Source: Bacilli bacterium (GTDB lineage Bacteria; Bacillota_I; Bacilli_A; ML615J-28; CAG-698). Taken from it: a DNA stretch of 14,495 bases. The notes beneath the pieces were generated by a model. That model saw only the letters and a list, made by a program, of their open reading frames with translations, ran no database searches and was not told the origin of the DNA. Where the stretch lies: assembly GCA_028691905.1 (NCBI GenBank), contig JAQUYJ010000013.1, forward strand, positions 1-14,495. The letters are read 5' to 3'. A program made the translations under genes and the position numbers. Shown one piece after another: positions 1 through 7,232 of the stretch (positions are counted from its first letter, which is position 1; every line of letters starts with the position of its first letter).

Positions 1-1
1 T

Positions 2-178
2 ACTGCTTTGTTCATTCAACATGATGCCGCCATTAATCCTGGAAACAGTGGGGGACCGTTATTCAATATGAATGGTCAGATTATTGGTATTAATACACTG
101 AAAATCAGTTCAACTGATGTGGATAATATGGGATTTGCCATATCTATTACTACTATTCGAGATTATTTGGGAATTTAA
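2..178 (+). CDS. HtrA/DegP-like trypsin-family serine protease, C-terminal end (partial)
   Basis: Only the last 58 codons are in the window; the gene begins upstream. The reading frame shows the hallmark GNSGGP motif of chymotrypsin-fold (S1C/HtrA) proteases, with the catalytic Ser at codon 16 (positions 47-49). It is followed by the usual strands FNMNGQIIGINT and the GFAIS segment that closes the protease domain. HtrA proteins normally continue with one or two PDZ domains. This one stops only 42 residues after the catalytic Ser, so it has no PDZ domain. By family knowledge it should degrade misfolded proteins, probably at the cell surface, but the N-terminus that would show a signal peptide or anchor is missing. 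The stop is 15 nt before mscL, so the two are probably co-transcribed. The protease fold is certain enough; the HtrA assignment is likely. Confidence 0.88.
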   Translation, partial: TALFIQHDAAINPGNSGGPLFNMNGQIIGINTLKISSTDVDNMGFAISITTIRDYLGI

Positions 179-183
179 TATAT

Positions 184-189
184 AGGAGG
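184..189 (+). promoter_or_regulatory. Ribosome binding site of mscL
   Basis: AGGAGG lies 4 nt before the ATG at 194. It fixes the mscL start and sits in the short gap after the protease gene, with no room for a separate promoter. Confidence 0.85.
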
Positions 190-193
190 AAAA

Positions 194-655
194 ATGAAAA
201 AGTTTATTCAAGATTTCGGAGCGTTTATCAAACGGGGTAATGTACTCGATTTAGCCGTCGGACTTATTATCGGGACTGCTTTTAATGCTATTGTTAAAAG
301 CATGGTAAACGACATTATTATGCCTCTGGTGGGCTTGATTGTCGGAGATGATTTTTCATTATTGAAAATTGTGCTTGTAGAGCAACAAACAGATTTGCTG
401 ACGGGAACAATTCTCGTTAACGAAGTAGCTGTTCGTTATGGAGCATTCATTCAAACTATTATTGATTTTCTTTTAATTGCACTATCCATTTTTGTTGCAG
501 TGCGAATCGTTGGCCGTTTCCGGGAAAAAATGGAAGCTAAGAAAGCAAAACAAGAACCTGTAGAGCCAGTTAAGGAAGAAGTACCGGAACCAAAACCAAC
601 TGCTGAAGAGTTATTAACTGAAATCCGTGATTTGTTGGCAAGCAAAAAAGAGTAG
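194..655 (+). CDS. mscL: Large-conductance mechanosensitive channel MscL
   Basis: This 153-residue protein is an MscL homopentameric channel, which opens under membrane tension during hypo-osmotic shock and releases solutes. The N-terminal signature is clear: a short amphipathic helix, then RGNVLDLAVGLIIGTAFNAI and the conserved segment around DIIMPLVGLIVG (TM1, about residues 17-50). A periplasmic/extracellular loop follows, then TM2 (about 84-105, IIDFLLIALSIFVAVRIV). The cytoplasmic tail is longer and more charged than in E. coli (136 aa), rich in Lys, Glu and Pro, and ends in an EELLTEIRDLLA helix expected to form the C-terminal bundle. It follows the serine protease gene by 15 nt and is closed by a strong terminator right after the stop. 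Linking a protease with a tension valve suggests an envelope-stress unit, but that is inference. Confidence 0.97.
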   Translation: MKKFIQDFGAFIKRGNVLDLAVGLIIGTAFNAIVKSMVNDIIMPLVGLIVGDDFSLLKIVLVEQQTDLLTGTILVNEVAVRYGAFIQTIIDFLLIALSIFVAVRIVGRFREKMEAKKAKQEPVEPVKEEVPEPKPTAEELLTEIRDLLASKKE

Positions 656-683
656 AAAAAACATCCTTTAAAGGATGTTTTTT
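656..683 (+). terminator. Rho-independent terminator after mscL
   Basis: A perfect 28-bp palindrome begins at the base after the mscL stop. Six A's, CATCCTTT, AAAGGATG and six T's pair fully. The RNA would form a hairpin with a small TTTAAA-derived loop and a U tract. Its symmetry means it could also terminate transcription from the other strand. Confidence 0.9.
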
Positions 684-721
684 AAATAGGAAAATTGAAA
701 ATGCATTCATCAAAAAAACAA

Positions 722-750
722 TTGAAAAAAAGGGTTTTTTGTGTTAAAAT
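722..750 (+). promoter_or_regulatory. Promoter of the ychF-cinA-EIIC unit
   Basis: TTGAAA (722-727) and TAAAAT (745-750) are separated by 17 bp. A TG dinucleotide one base upstream of the -10 (742-743) makes it an extended -10. The predicted start is near 757. The site lies in the gap after the mscL terminator, where a new promoter is needed. Confidence 0.7.
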
Positions 751-777
751 TATTTATACTTGGAAAGGAAGGATAAA

Positions 778-1875
778 ATGGGATTAACAGCTGGAATTAT
801 AGGATTACCCAATGTCGGTAAATCGACATTATTTAATGCCATAACAAAATCAAAAGTTTTGAGTGCCAATTATCCGTTTGCAACAATTGAACCCAATGTA
901 GGAATTGTTCCTGTTCATGATTTACGGTTGGATCGTATCGTGGAAATTGTTAAACCAAGAAATGTTGTTTATACCACTTTTTCTTTCACTGATATAGCCG
1001 GATTGGTTAAAGGTGCTTCGTTGGGAGAGGGATTAGGAAATCAGTTTTTATCCCATATTCGGGAAGTCGATGCAATTTGTCATGTAGTCAGATGCTTTGA
1101 CGATAAAAATATAATCCATATTAATGGAAAAATAGATCCACTTGATGACATAGAAACTGTCAATCTGGAATTGGGATTAGCCGATTTGGAAGTACTGGAG
1201 CGGCGGATTCCAAAAATCGAAAAAAAAGCTTTGATGAAAACAGATGAAGATGCTGTTAATGAATATGCTGTTTTAATAAAAATAAAAGAAGCTTTGGAAA
1301 AGGGATGGAATGCAAGGGATATTTCACTTACGGACCGTCAAAAAGAACTCATTAAAAATTATAATTTATTGACACTAAAACCGATGATTTATGTATTGAA
1401 TGTCGGAGAAGAGGATACACTCGGAACAAGCCAATATGTAAAAACGGTTGAAGAGTTTGCCAAGAAAACCAACACCCTGACTGTAGTTGTCAGTGCTAAA
1501 ATAGAAGAAGAATTAAGTGAGCTGACTGAAGAAGATAAAAACTTGTTTTTAGAAGAATTGGGAATGAAACAAAGTGGATTGGATCAATTAATCCATGAAG
1601 CATATCATTTACTAAATTTGCAGACCTTTTTTACGGCCGGTGAAAAAGAAGCAAGAGCCTGGACTTTCTACAAAGGGATGAAAGCACCTGAATGTGCTGG
1701 TATCATTCATACGGATTTTGAAAAAGGTTTTATTAAAGCAGAAGTAATTTCCTATGAAGACTTTATTCAATACAGGGGCAGTTTAAAAGCAAAAGAAGCC
1801 GGGAAGTTACGCTTGGAAGGAAAAGAATATGTTTTTCAGGATGGAGACGTTGTTCTTTTTCGCTTTAATGTCTAG
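778..1875 (+). CDS. ychF: YchF/OLA1-family P-loop ATPase
   Basis: This 365-residue protein matches the near-universal YchF (Obg-family, OLA1) in length and sequence. It has P-loop GLPNVGKST (residues 9-17), switch II DIAGLVKGA (72-80), and NVGE (208-211) where GTPases carry NKxD. This last change is what gives YchF its preference for ATP over GTP. A coiled-coil insertion occupies the middle and a TGS domain the C-terminal part (about 280-363). YchF binds ribosomes and affects stress responses and start selection in other bacteria. I chose ATG 778, which has GGAAGG (767-772) just upstream, over a TTG at 760 that would overlap the -10 region and add six non-conserved residues. It is first in a run with cinA, 9 nt downstream. 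Confidence 0.97.
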   Translation: MGLTAGIIGLPNVGKSTLFNAITKSKVLSANYPFATIEPNVGIVPVHDLRLDRIVEIVKPRNVVYTTFSFTDIAGLVKGASLGEGLGNQFLSHIREVDAICHVVRCFDDKNIIHINGKIDPLDDIETVNLELGLADLEVLERRIPKIEKKALMKTDEDAVNEYAVLIKIKEALEKGWNARDISLTDRQKELIKNYNLLTLKPMIYVLNVGEEDTLGTSQYVKTVEEFAKKTNTLTVVVSAKIEEELSELTEEDKNLFLEELGMKQSGLDQLIHEAYHLLNLQTFFTAGEKEARAWTFYKGMKAPECAGIIHTDFEKGFIKAEVISYEDFIQYRGSLKAKEAGKLRLEGKEYVFQDGDVVLFRFNV

Positions 1876-1884
1876 GAGTAAATA

Positions 1885-3114
1885 ATGAAAGCATATATTC
1901 TAAATATTGGTAATGAGGTATTATCGGGTAAAGTAGTCAATACCAATGCCAGTTATTTGGCCTTGGAATGCGAGAAATTAGGGATTGAAACAGTGAAAAC
2001 TGTTGTTGTAAGCGATACTGCTGCTGATATTGAAACTGTTTTGTACGATTTTTTATCTTCAAATGCAGATCTTTTGTTTACAACCGGTGGATTGGGTCCC
2101 ACCCATGATGATATAACAAAGGATTCAATCGCCAAAGTGTGCCAATTGAAAATGGTTTATTATGAGCAGGCCAATCAAGATATGGCAGCTTATTTTGGCG
2201 AAAATAAACAGGATTGCAATTTAAAACAATCATATTTTCCGCAAGGCGCAAAAATTCTTCAAAATAAGGTAGGAAGTGCAGATGGAGCATTTCTTTCCTA
2301 TCAAAATAAATCAATTTGTATGTTGGTTGGTCCGCAAGAAGAATTGAAACAGATGTTTAAACAAGAAGTTGTTCCTTTAATATCTGTTTCCGAGCGTTTA
2401 TTAGTTTTTCAGGATTACTATGTGATGGGTAATACAGAATCGTATTTTGAAATGCTTTTGCAGCCTCTTATCGAAAAATATCCAAATGTTTCCATCGCTC
2501 CCTATGCTTCATATGGTCTGATTCGTTTTCGATTGCAAGCGCTGGTAGGAAATAAAAAAGTATTACAGGCCTGTGAGCAAGAGTTTGAAACGTCTATGCA
2601 TGAGTATATAATCAGTAAAAAAACAGACCGAATTGAAGAAATCATTGTTGAAGAATTACAGAATCGAACCTGGCAGATGGGGTGTGCTGAGAGCATCACC
2701 GGTGGATTGATTACACAAATGTTAACTTCTGTTCCCGGTGCCAGTAATGTTATTTTTGCTTCCGTTATTCCCTATCAGGAACAGGCAAAAAGTCAATTAT
2801 TAAATGTCGATGTGAACACAATTCGCCAATTTGGAATCGTCAGCGAAGAAGTTGCTTTGGAAATGGTTCGTGGTTTATGGCAAAAGGGTCCATTTCATTT
2901 GGCTGTTGCCATAACTGGGTTTGCCGGTCCAACAGGTGAAGATATCGGAAAAGTCTCTTTTGCGATTAAAACTGTTGACAGGGAGTTTTATAAAACGGTT
3001 CATCTTCGTGGAAATCGAGATATGATTCGAATTCGTGCTGCAAGACAACTGTTATATGAAGTATTTAAAATTTTAAAGAAATATCCAATTGAGGGGCAAA
3101 ATGAAAGAAAATAA
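1885..3114 (+). CDS. cinA: CinA-family protein: MoaB-like N-domain plus nicotinamide-nucleotide amidase
   Basis: This 409-residue protein has the two classic CinA parts. The N-terminal COG1058 domain (about 1-170) carries NIGNEVLSGKVVNTNASYL and TGGLGPTHDD (67-76); in characterised homologues it has ADP-ribose pyrophosphatase-type activity. The C-terminal PncC-like domain (about 250-400) carries AESITGG (268-274) with the conserved Ser, a Tyr/Lys-containing IPYQEQAK segment and ITGFAGPTG. It deamidates nicotinamide mononucleotide, recycling NAD by-products made for example by NAD-dependent DNA ligase. CinA is competence-induced in some Bacillota and often precedes recA, but here it is followed by a membrane protein instead. 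Ribosome binding site AGGAG at 1874-1878 overlaps the ychF stop. Its 3' end overlaps the next gene by 14 nt. Both domains look intact. Confidence 0.95.
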   Translation: MKAYILNIGNEVLSGKVVNTNASYLALECEKLGIETVKTVVVSDTAADIETVLYDFLSSNADLLFTTGGLGPTHDDITKDSIAKVCQLKMVYYEQANQDMAAYFGENKQDCNLKQSYFPQGAKILQNKVGSADGAFLSYQNKSICMLVGPQEELKQMFKQEVVPLISVSERLLVFQDYYVMGNTESYFEMLLQPLIEKYPNVSIAPYASYGLIRFRLQALVGNKKVLQACEQEFETSMHEYIISKKTDRIEEIIVEELQNRTWQMGCAESITGGLITQMLTSVPGASNVIFASVIPYQEQAKSQLLNVDVNTIRQFGIVSEEVALEMVRGLWQKGPFHLAVAITGFAGPTGEDIGKVSFAIKTVDREFYKTVHLRGNRDMIRIRAARQLLYEVFKILKKYPIEGQNERK

Positions 3115-4129
3115 AGGGAAAAAGATTTTAGATTTTATCATTAAAACAATGAATGGGATGGCATATGGATTGTTTGCAACACTCATTATCGGGACCATTC
3201 TGTCAACAATTGCTTCCTTTCTAACAGACGGAAGTTATATTGAAGTTGCTTTAAGCAGTTTATCAACTGTCTTAAAACTGTTGACTGGGGCGGGAATCGG
3301 AATTGGAATTGCCTTAAGTCTAAAACAGGAAGGGTTATCATTGATTGCTACAGCAGCAACAGGACAAATTGCTACCTATATGAGTGTCCCCTATGGTTTT
3401 AAAATTGGTGATCCCTTGGTTATTTATTTAGTCGTAGTCTTTACAGTGTTGCTTTGCCGATTGATTTTAAAACGAAAAACACCGGTAGACATCATTATCA
3501 TTCCTTTACTTTATGTTATCATTTCAACGATTATAACACTTTTAATCAGTCCCTACGTTTCATTGGTCACAACCAAGATTGGTGAATTTATTCATATTGC
3601 AACAGCCTATCAGCCATTTATTATGGGAATTATCATCGCTGTAATCATGGGAATGGCTCTGACTGCTCCTATATCTTCAGCAGCAATTGCATTAATGATC
3701 ACATTGAATGGAATTGCCGGAGGAGCAGCAGTTGTAGGCTGCAGTGTCCAGATGATTGGTTTTGCCATTATGTCAAGAAAAGACAATAATATTGGTACTG
3801 TCTTGTCAGTTGCGTTTGGAACAAGTATGCTGCAGTTTAAAAACATACTGCGGAAACCGATTATTTGGGTACCTACAATTGTGGTCAGTGCGATTTTAGG
3901 CCCGGTTGCAACGTTGGTATTTCATACCAATTGTTCCGAATTTGGAGCAGGAATGGGAACTTCCGGTTTGGTTGGTCCGATTTTTACCCTTTCAACGATG
4001 GAATACTCCCTGAATGGGTGGTTGAGTGTGATTTTATTAATGATTGTCTTACCGGCAATCTTAGTATTAATAGTTGATATCATCTTCCGAAAAAAACAAT
4101 TGATTAAAGACGGAGACTTAAAAATATAA
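3101..4129 (+). CDS. Orphan PTS EIIC-like membrane protein (PTS_EIIC_2 type)
   Basis: This 342-residue, strongly hydrophobic protein has about eight to ten membrane segments and glycine-rich stretches such as LTGAGIGIGIALSL, TAPISSAAIALMI and GAGMGTSGLVGP. These resemble the PTS_EIIC_2 family (Pfam PF13303), a group of EIIC-like permeases that often occur without IIA or IIB partners. No IIA, IIB, HPr or sugar-enzyme gene is near, so a sugar substrate cannot be named and a role other than classic group translocation is possible. The start is ATG 3101, with GAGGGG at 3091-3096, rather than a TTG at 3089. It begins inside the last codons of cinA, so translation is probably coupled. The C-terminus is a short basic and polar cytoplasmic tail. 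Family assignment is from memory of sequence style and is moderate; membrane topology is sure. Confidence 0.75.
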   Translation: MKENKGKKILDFIIKTMNGMAYGLFATLIIGTILSTIASFLTDGSYIEVALSSLSTVLKLLTGAGIGIGIALSLKQEGLSLIATAATGQIATYMSVPYGFKIGDPLVIYLVVVFTVLLCRLILKRKTPVDIIIIPLLYVIISTIITLLISPYVSLVTTKIGEFIHIATAYQPFIMGIIIAVIMGMALTAPISSAAIALMITLNGIAGGAAVVGCSVQMIGFAIMSRKDNNIGTVLSVAFGTSMLQFKNILRKPIIWVPTIVVSAILGPVATLVFHTNCSEFGAGMGTSGLVGPIFTLSTMEYSLNGWLSVILLMIVLPAILVLIVDIIFRKKQLIKDGDLKI

Positions 4130-4137
4130 ACTTTCTA

Positions 4138-4166
4138 TTGGAGAATAGACCAAAATATGATATAAT
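4138..4166 (+). promoter_or_regulatory. Promoter of tex
   Basis: TTGGAG (4138-4143) and a perfect TATAAT (4161-4166) are 17 bp apart, with an extended-10 TG at 4158-4159. The predicted start is near 4173, giving a leader of about 20 nt that contains AGGAGG at 4182-4187. A 6-bp inverted repeat, TCTATT/AATAGA (4134-4139 and 4144-4149), straddles the -35. No terminator separates this promoter from the upstream EIIC-like gene, so read-through into tex is also possible. Confidence 0.75.
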
Positions 4167-4191
4167 ATAGAATATCAACTTAGGAGGACTT

Positions 4192-6417
4192 ATGGTAGAA
4201 AACAATTATATCAATGATCAATTACTCAAACAGATTGAACAGGAACAAAACGTTAAAATTTCCCAAATTAAAGCTGTTTTACAATTAATCGCGGATGGTG
4301 GAACGGTTCCATTCATTGCCCGATATCGTAAAGAAGCAACTGGAAATTTAAATGAAGTTCAAATTAGAGCAATCTACCAAGAATGGGAATATGGTCAAAA
4401 ATTAGCAGAACGCAAAGAAGACATTATGCGTTTGATTGAAGAAAAAGGTAAATTGACTGAAGAATTAAAAAAGGAAATTATTCAATCAAACAAATTATCT
4501 GAATTGGAAGATATTTATCGCCCTTACAAAGAAAAAAAGAAAACAAGAGCAACCGAAGCAAAGCGAAAAGGCTTGGACGGATTGGCAGAATATTTACTGA
4601 GTTTTCCTTTGGAAGGTAATGTGGAAGAAGAAGCTTTATTATATGTTACAAAAGAGATAACAGAAGAGATCGAAAAAGAAGGGTTGGCAGTTAAAAATAC
4701 CAAAGAAGCACTCCAAGGAGCGATGGATATTATTGCGGAGACAGTCAGTGATGAAGCGAAATATCGAAAATGGATTCGAGGATTTTTCGAACGAAAAGCC
4801 AGTCTTGCAACCGAAGTAAAAGATGCCAGCACAGACGAGAAAAAAGTATATGAAATGTACTATTCTTATGAAGAACTTATTTCTGAAATAAAACCACATC
4901 GTATTCTTGCCATTAATCGAGGTGAATCAGAAAAAGTATTACGGGTTTTTATTAAAGAAGATATTGAAAAAGTATTGCGGTTTTTAGAACGCCATATCAT
5001 TCCGGAAGTTCAATCAATTACAGAAGGATATGTAAAAATGGCAATTGAAGACGCGTATAAAAGGCTGATAAAATCTTCGATTGAACGCGAAATCCGTGCT
5101 GATCTAAAAGAAAAAGCAGAAGATCAGGCAATTCATGTCTTTGCAGAAAACTTACATAATTATTTGTTAACACCACCGATGAAAGGGAAAGTTGTTTTAG
5201 GAATCGACCCGGCTTACCGTACAGGCTGTAAAATGGCTGTAGTGGATGCAACGGGAAAAGTATTAGAAAAAACAGTGATGTATCCTCATCAAAAAAATAA
5301 AGAAGAAAATGTACCGGCTGAACGTGTTCAGAAAGCAAAGGAAACAATGATGTACTTAATTGATAAGCATCAAGTTGAAATTGTTGCAATGGGCAATGGT
5401 ACCGCCAGCAGGGAAACAGAAGCTTTTGTCGCTCAAACTTTGAAAGAATTTAACCGTAATGTCAATTATATTATTGTCAATGAAGCCGGTGCTTCCATTT
5501 ACTCAGCAAGCAATTTAGCGAAGGAAGAGTTTCCTGATTATGAAGTAGAGGAAAGAAGTGCTATTTCGATTGCCAGACGTCTACAGGATCCACTATCTGA
5601 ATTGGTAAAAATTGATCCAAAATCAATTGGTGTAGGTCAATATCAATATGATGTTACACAGGCAAAACTTTCAGAATCGCTTGACTTTGTGGTGGAAACT
5701 GCGGTTAATAGTGTTGGTGTTAATGTAAACAGTGCATCCGCATCGCTATTGCAAAGAGTATCCGGGCTGAATGCAAAAACAGCAAAAAGTATCGTCAAAC
5801 ACCGTGATGAAAATGGTGAATTCAATAGTCGTGAACAAATTAAAACCATTAAAGGGATTGGTGAAAAAACATTGGAACAGGCAATTGGCTTTTTACGAAT
5901 TCCCAATGGTTTGGAAAAACTGGATATGACTGCAATTCATCCTGAGAGTTATGCTGTTGCCGAGAAAATTCTGGAAAAATTAGGATTCACAAAAGATGAT
6001 ATAGGAACAAAAGAATTGGTGGATGCAATCAAGAAAGCCAATCGTAAGGAATTAAAAAAGGATTTGGAAATTGGTGAATACACCTTCAATGACATACTCG
6101 ATGCATTTATCGCTCCCCTACGCGATCCACGTGATGATTTTGAAAAACCATTATTAAGAAGCGATGCCCTTCACCTGGAAGATTTGCTCCCCGGAATGGA
6201 ATTGCAGGGAACCGTTCGCAATGTAGTTGATTTTGGTGTTTTTGTCGATTGTGGTGTGAAAGAAGATGGATTGGTTCATATTTCAAAAATTAAAAAAGGA
6301 TTTATTAAACATCCCCTTGACGCTGTAAGCGTAGGACAAATCGTCAAAGTGTGGGTTGTATCTGTTGATATAGCAAAAGGTCGATTAGAATTGAGTATGA
6401 TTAATCCTCATCAATAA
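4192..6417 (+). CDS. tex: Tex: transcription accessory / RNA-binding S1 protein
   Basis: This 741-residue protein has the full architecture of Tex (Spt6-like core). The helical N-terminal region includes the family hallmark TVPFIARYRKEATG. A YqgF/RNase H-like domain starts near residue 334 (VVLGIDPAYRTGCK). Helix-hairpin-helix repeats cover about 505-575 (including VSGLNAKTAKSIV and GIGEKTLEQAI). A C-terminal S1 domain starts near 668 (GMELQGTVRNVVDFGVFVDCG...DGLVHIS). Tex binds nucleic acids and RNA polymerase-linked transcripts and influences gene expression and stress tolerance in several pathogens. The length is normal and no domain is broken. It is a single-gene unit, with its own extended -10 promoter and a strong terminator 7 nt after the stop. 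Confidence 0.97.
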   Translation: MVENNYINDQLLKQIEQEQNVKISQIKAVLQLIADGGTVPFIARYRKEATGNLNEVQIRAIYQEWEYGQKLAERKEDIMRLIEEKGKLTEELKKEIIQSNKLSELEDIYRPYKEKKKTRATEAKRKGLDGLAEYLLSFPLEGNVEEEALLYVTKEITEEIEKEGLAVKNTKEALQGAMDIIAETVSDEAKYRKWIRGFFERKASLATEVKDASTDEKKVYEMYYSYEELISEIKPHRILAINRGESEKVLRVFIKEDIEKVLRFLERHIIPEVQSITEGYVKMAIEDAYKRLIKSSIEREIRADLKEKAEDQAIHVFAENLHNYLLTPPMKGKVVLGIDPAYRTGCKMAVVDATGKVLEKTVMYPHQKNKEENVPAERVQKAKETMMYLIDKHQVEIVAMGNGTASRETEAFVAQTLKEFNRNVNYIIVNEAGASIYSASNLAKEEFPDYEVEERSAISIARRLQDPLSELVKIDPKSIGVGQYQYDVTQAKLSESLDFVVETAVNSVGVNVNSASASLLQRVSGLNAKTAKSIVKHRDENGEFNSREQIKTIKGIGEKTLEQAIGFLRIPNGLEKLDMTAIHPESYAVAEKILEKLGFTKDDIGTKELVDAIKKANRKELKKDLEIGEYTFNDILDAFIAPLRDPRDDFEKPLLRSDALHLEDLLPGMELQGTVRNVVDFGVFVDCGVKEDGLVHISKIKKGFIKHPLDAVSVGQIVKVWVVSVDIAKGRLELSMINPHQ

Positions 6418-6424
6418 AATAGGT

Positions 6425-6453
6425 AAAAAGCACTTAGAAAAGTGCTTTTTCTT
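6425..6453 (+). terminator. Terminator after tex
   Basis: A perfect 11-bp stem, AAAAAGCACTT with AAGTGCTTTTT (6425-6435 and 6440-6450), has an AGAA loop and runs into a T-rich tail. Only 20 nt separate it from the next start codon. Confidence 0.9.
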
Positions 6454-6473
6454 CAAAAACAGGAGATAATGAA

Positions 6474-7232
6474 ATGATTCAATATGATGCAATCAATACA
6501 ATCCTTGAAGTATTAATAACAGAATACGCAATAGATGCCTGTTATTTAAAGGGGGATTTTGGAGAAAAAGACGAAGATGAATATACAAAAGTTGAGATGA
6601 CATGTCTAACTTCAGATTCTATAAAACAAACTATCTTGAAAAGCAAAGAAAATATTTTTGAAAAATACAATGCTATTCTTTTTATAGAGCATAAAAACAA
6701 TAAAATTGAATGTGTCTATGAGAATGGATTAATATTGGTTCTTCAGCTATTGACAAAGGATGAACAGGATTCAGATAATAAATTAATTATTTATAATCCA
6801 AAGAATTTAGTTTCAGAGGGATTAAAAAAATTAAAAGCTGATGATATTACTGAGCTGATTCATCGATTTTCATTCATTGCATTGGATTATTATGCAGCAT
6901 TAATGCGAGAAAATTCCCTTAACTGCCTGTACCTGGTTCAAAAGATGATGAATCAATATATAACTCTTTATTATTATTTGTCCCATTTAGAAAGTTTTCC
7001 CTTGAAAATTAACAAAATTTGGAATATACTTAAAGATGAGCAAAAAAAAGTATTTTTGGAAATCTTTAAATGGATTACTGTCGATAAACATCTGATAGCC
7101 GCAAAAATAATCGTAGACAAAATGTATCAATTGATTGGACATTTACCTTTAATGGTTGCTAATTATTTGAATTTGGATTTCTTCTTATTTGCTAAAAATA
7201 AAATATCATCGATAAGTGAGGAAAAAGCATGA
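6474..7232 (+). CDS. Divergent nucleotidyltransferase-fold protein, probably catalytically inactive
   Basis: This 252-residue protein has no assured name. Its N-terminal third looks like the minimal nucleotidyltransferase fold seen in AadK/kanamycin-type families. A strand, ACYLKG, is followed by DFGEKDEDEYTKVEM, then a second hairpin (KIECVYENGLILVLQLLT), and an all-helical C-terminal part (about 110-250). The expected catalytic pattern is GS...SD-x-D plus a third Asp. Here the positions read G27-D28, K39/E41 and V89, so the metal-binding carboxylates are largely lost. The alignment is by eye. AGGAG at 6461-6465 supports the ATG. The stop overlaps the start of the lipid kinase by 4 nt (ATGA), implying coupled translation. 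No good promoter fits between the tex terminator and the start. It may be a regulator or partner of the kinase, or a non-catalytic relic; this is inference. Confidence 0.6.
   Translation: MIQYDAINTILEVLITEYAIDACYLKGDFGEKDEDEYTKVEMTCLTSDSIKQTILKSKENIFEKYNAILFIEHKNNKIECVYENGLILVLQLLTKDEQDSDNKLIIYNPKNLVSEGLKKLKADDITELIHRFSFIALDYYAALMRENSLNCLYLVQKMMNQYITLYYYLSHLESFPLKINKIWNILKDEQKKVFLEIFKWITVDKHLIAAKIIVDKMYQLIGHLPLMVANYLNLDFFLFAKNKISSISEEKA

Noticed and set aside
755..760. TATACT as an alternative -10 for ychF
   Set aside because: No -35 at a proper distance, and the start would fall inside the ribosome binding site; TTGAAA-17-TAAAAT fits better.
760..777. Upstream TTG start for ychF
   Set aside because: It overlaps the promoter region, adds residues not found in YchF proteins, and the ATG at 778 has a good ribosome binding site.
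4175..4182. TCAACTTA in the tex leader as a second MarR site
   Set aside because: Only one half of the palindrome is present and the other half is not recognisable, so it is probably chance near the ribosome binding site.
5018..5389. A 123-codon minus-strand frame within tex
   Set aside because: It lies fully inside a well-conserved tex reading frame, has no ribosome binding site and shows Phe/Leu-rich composition typical of antisense to a Lys/Glu-rich gene.
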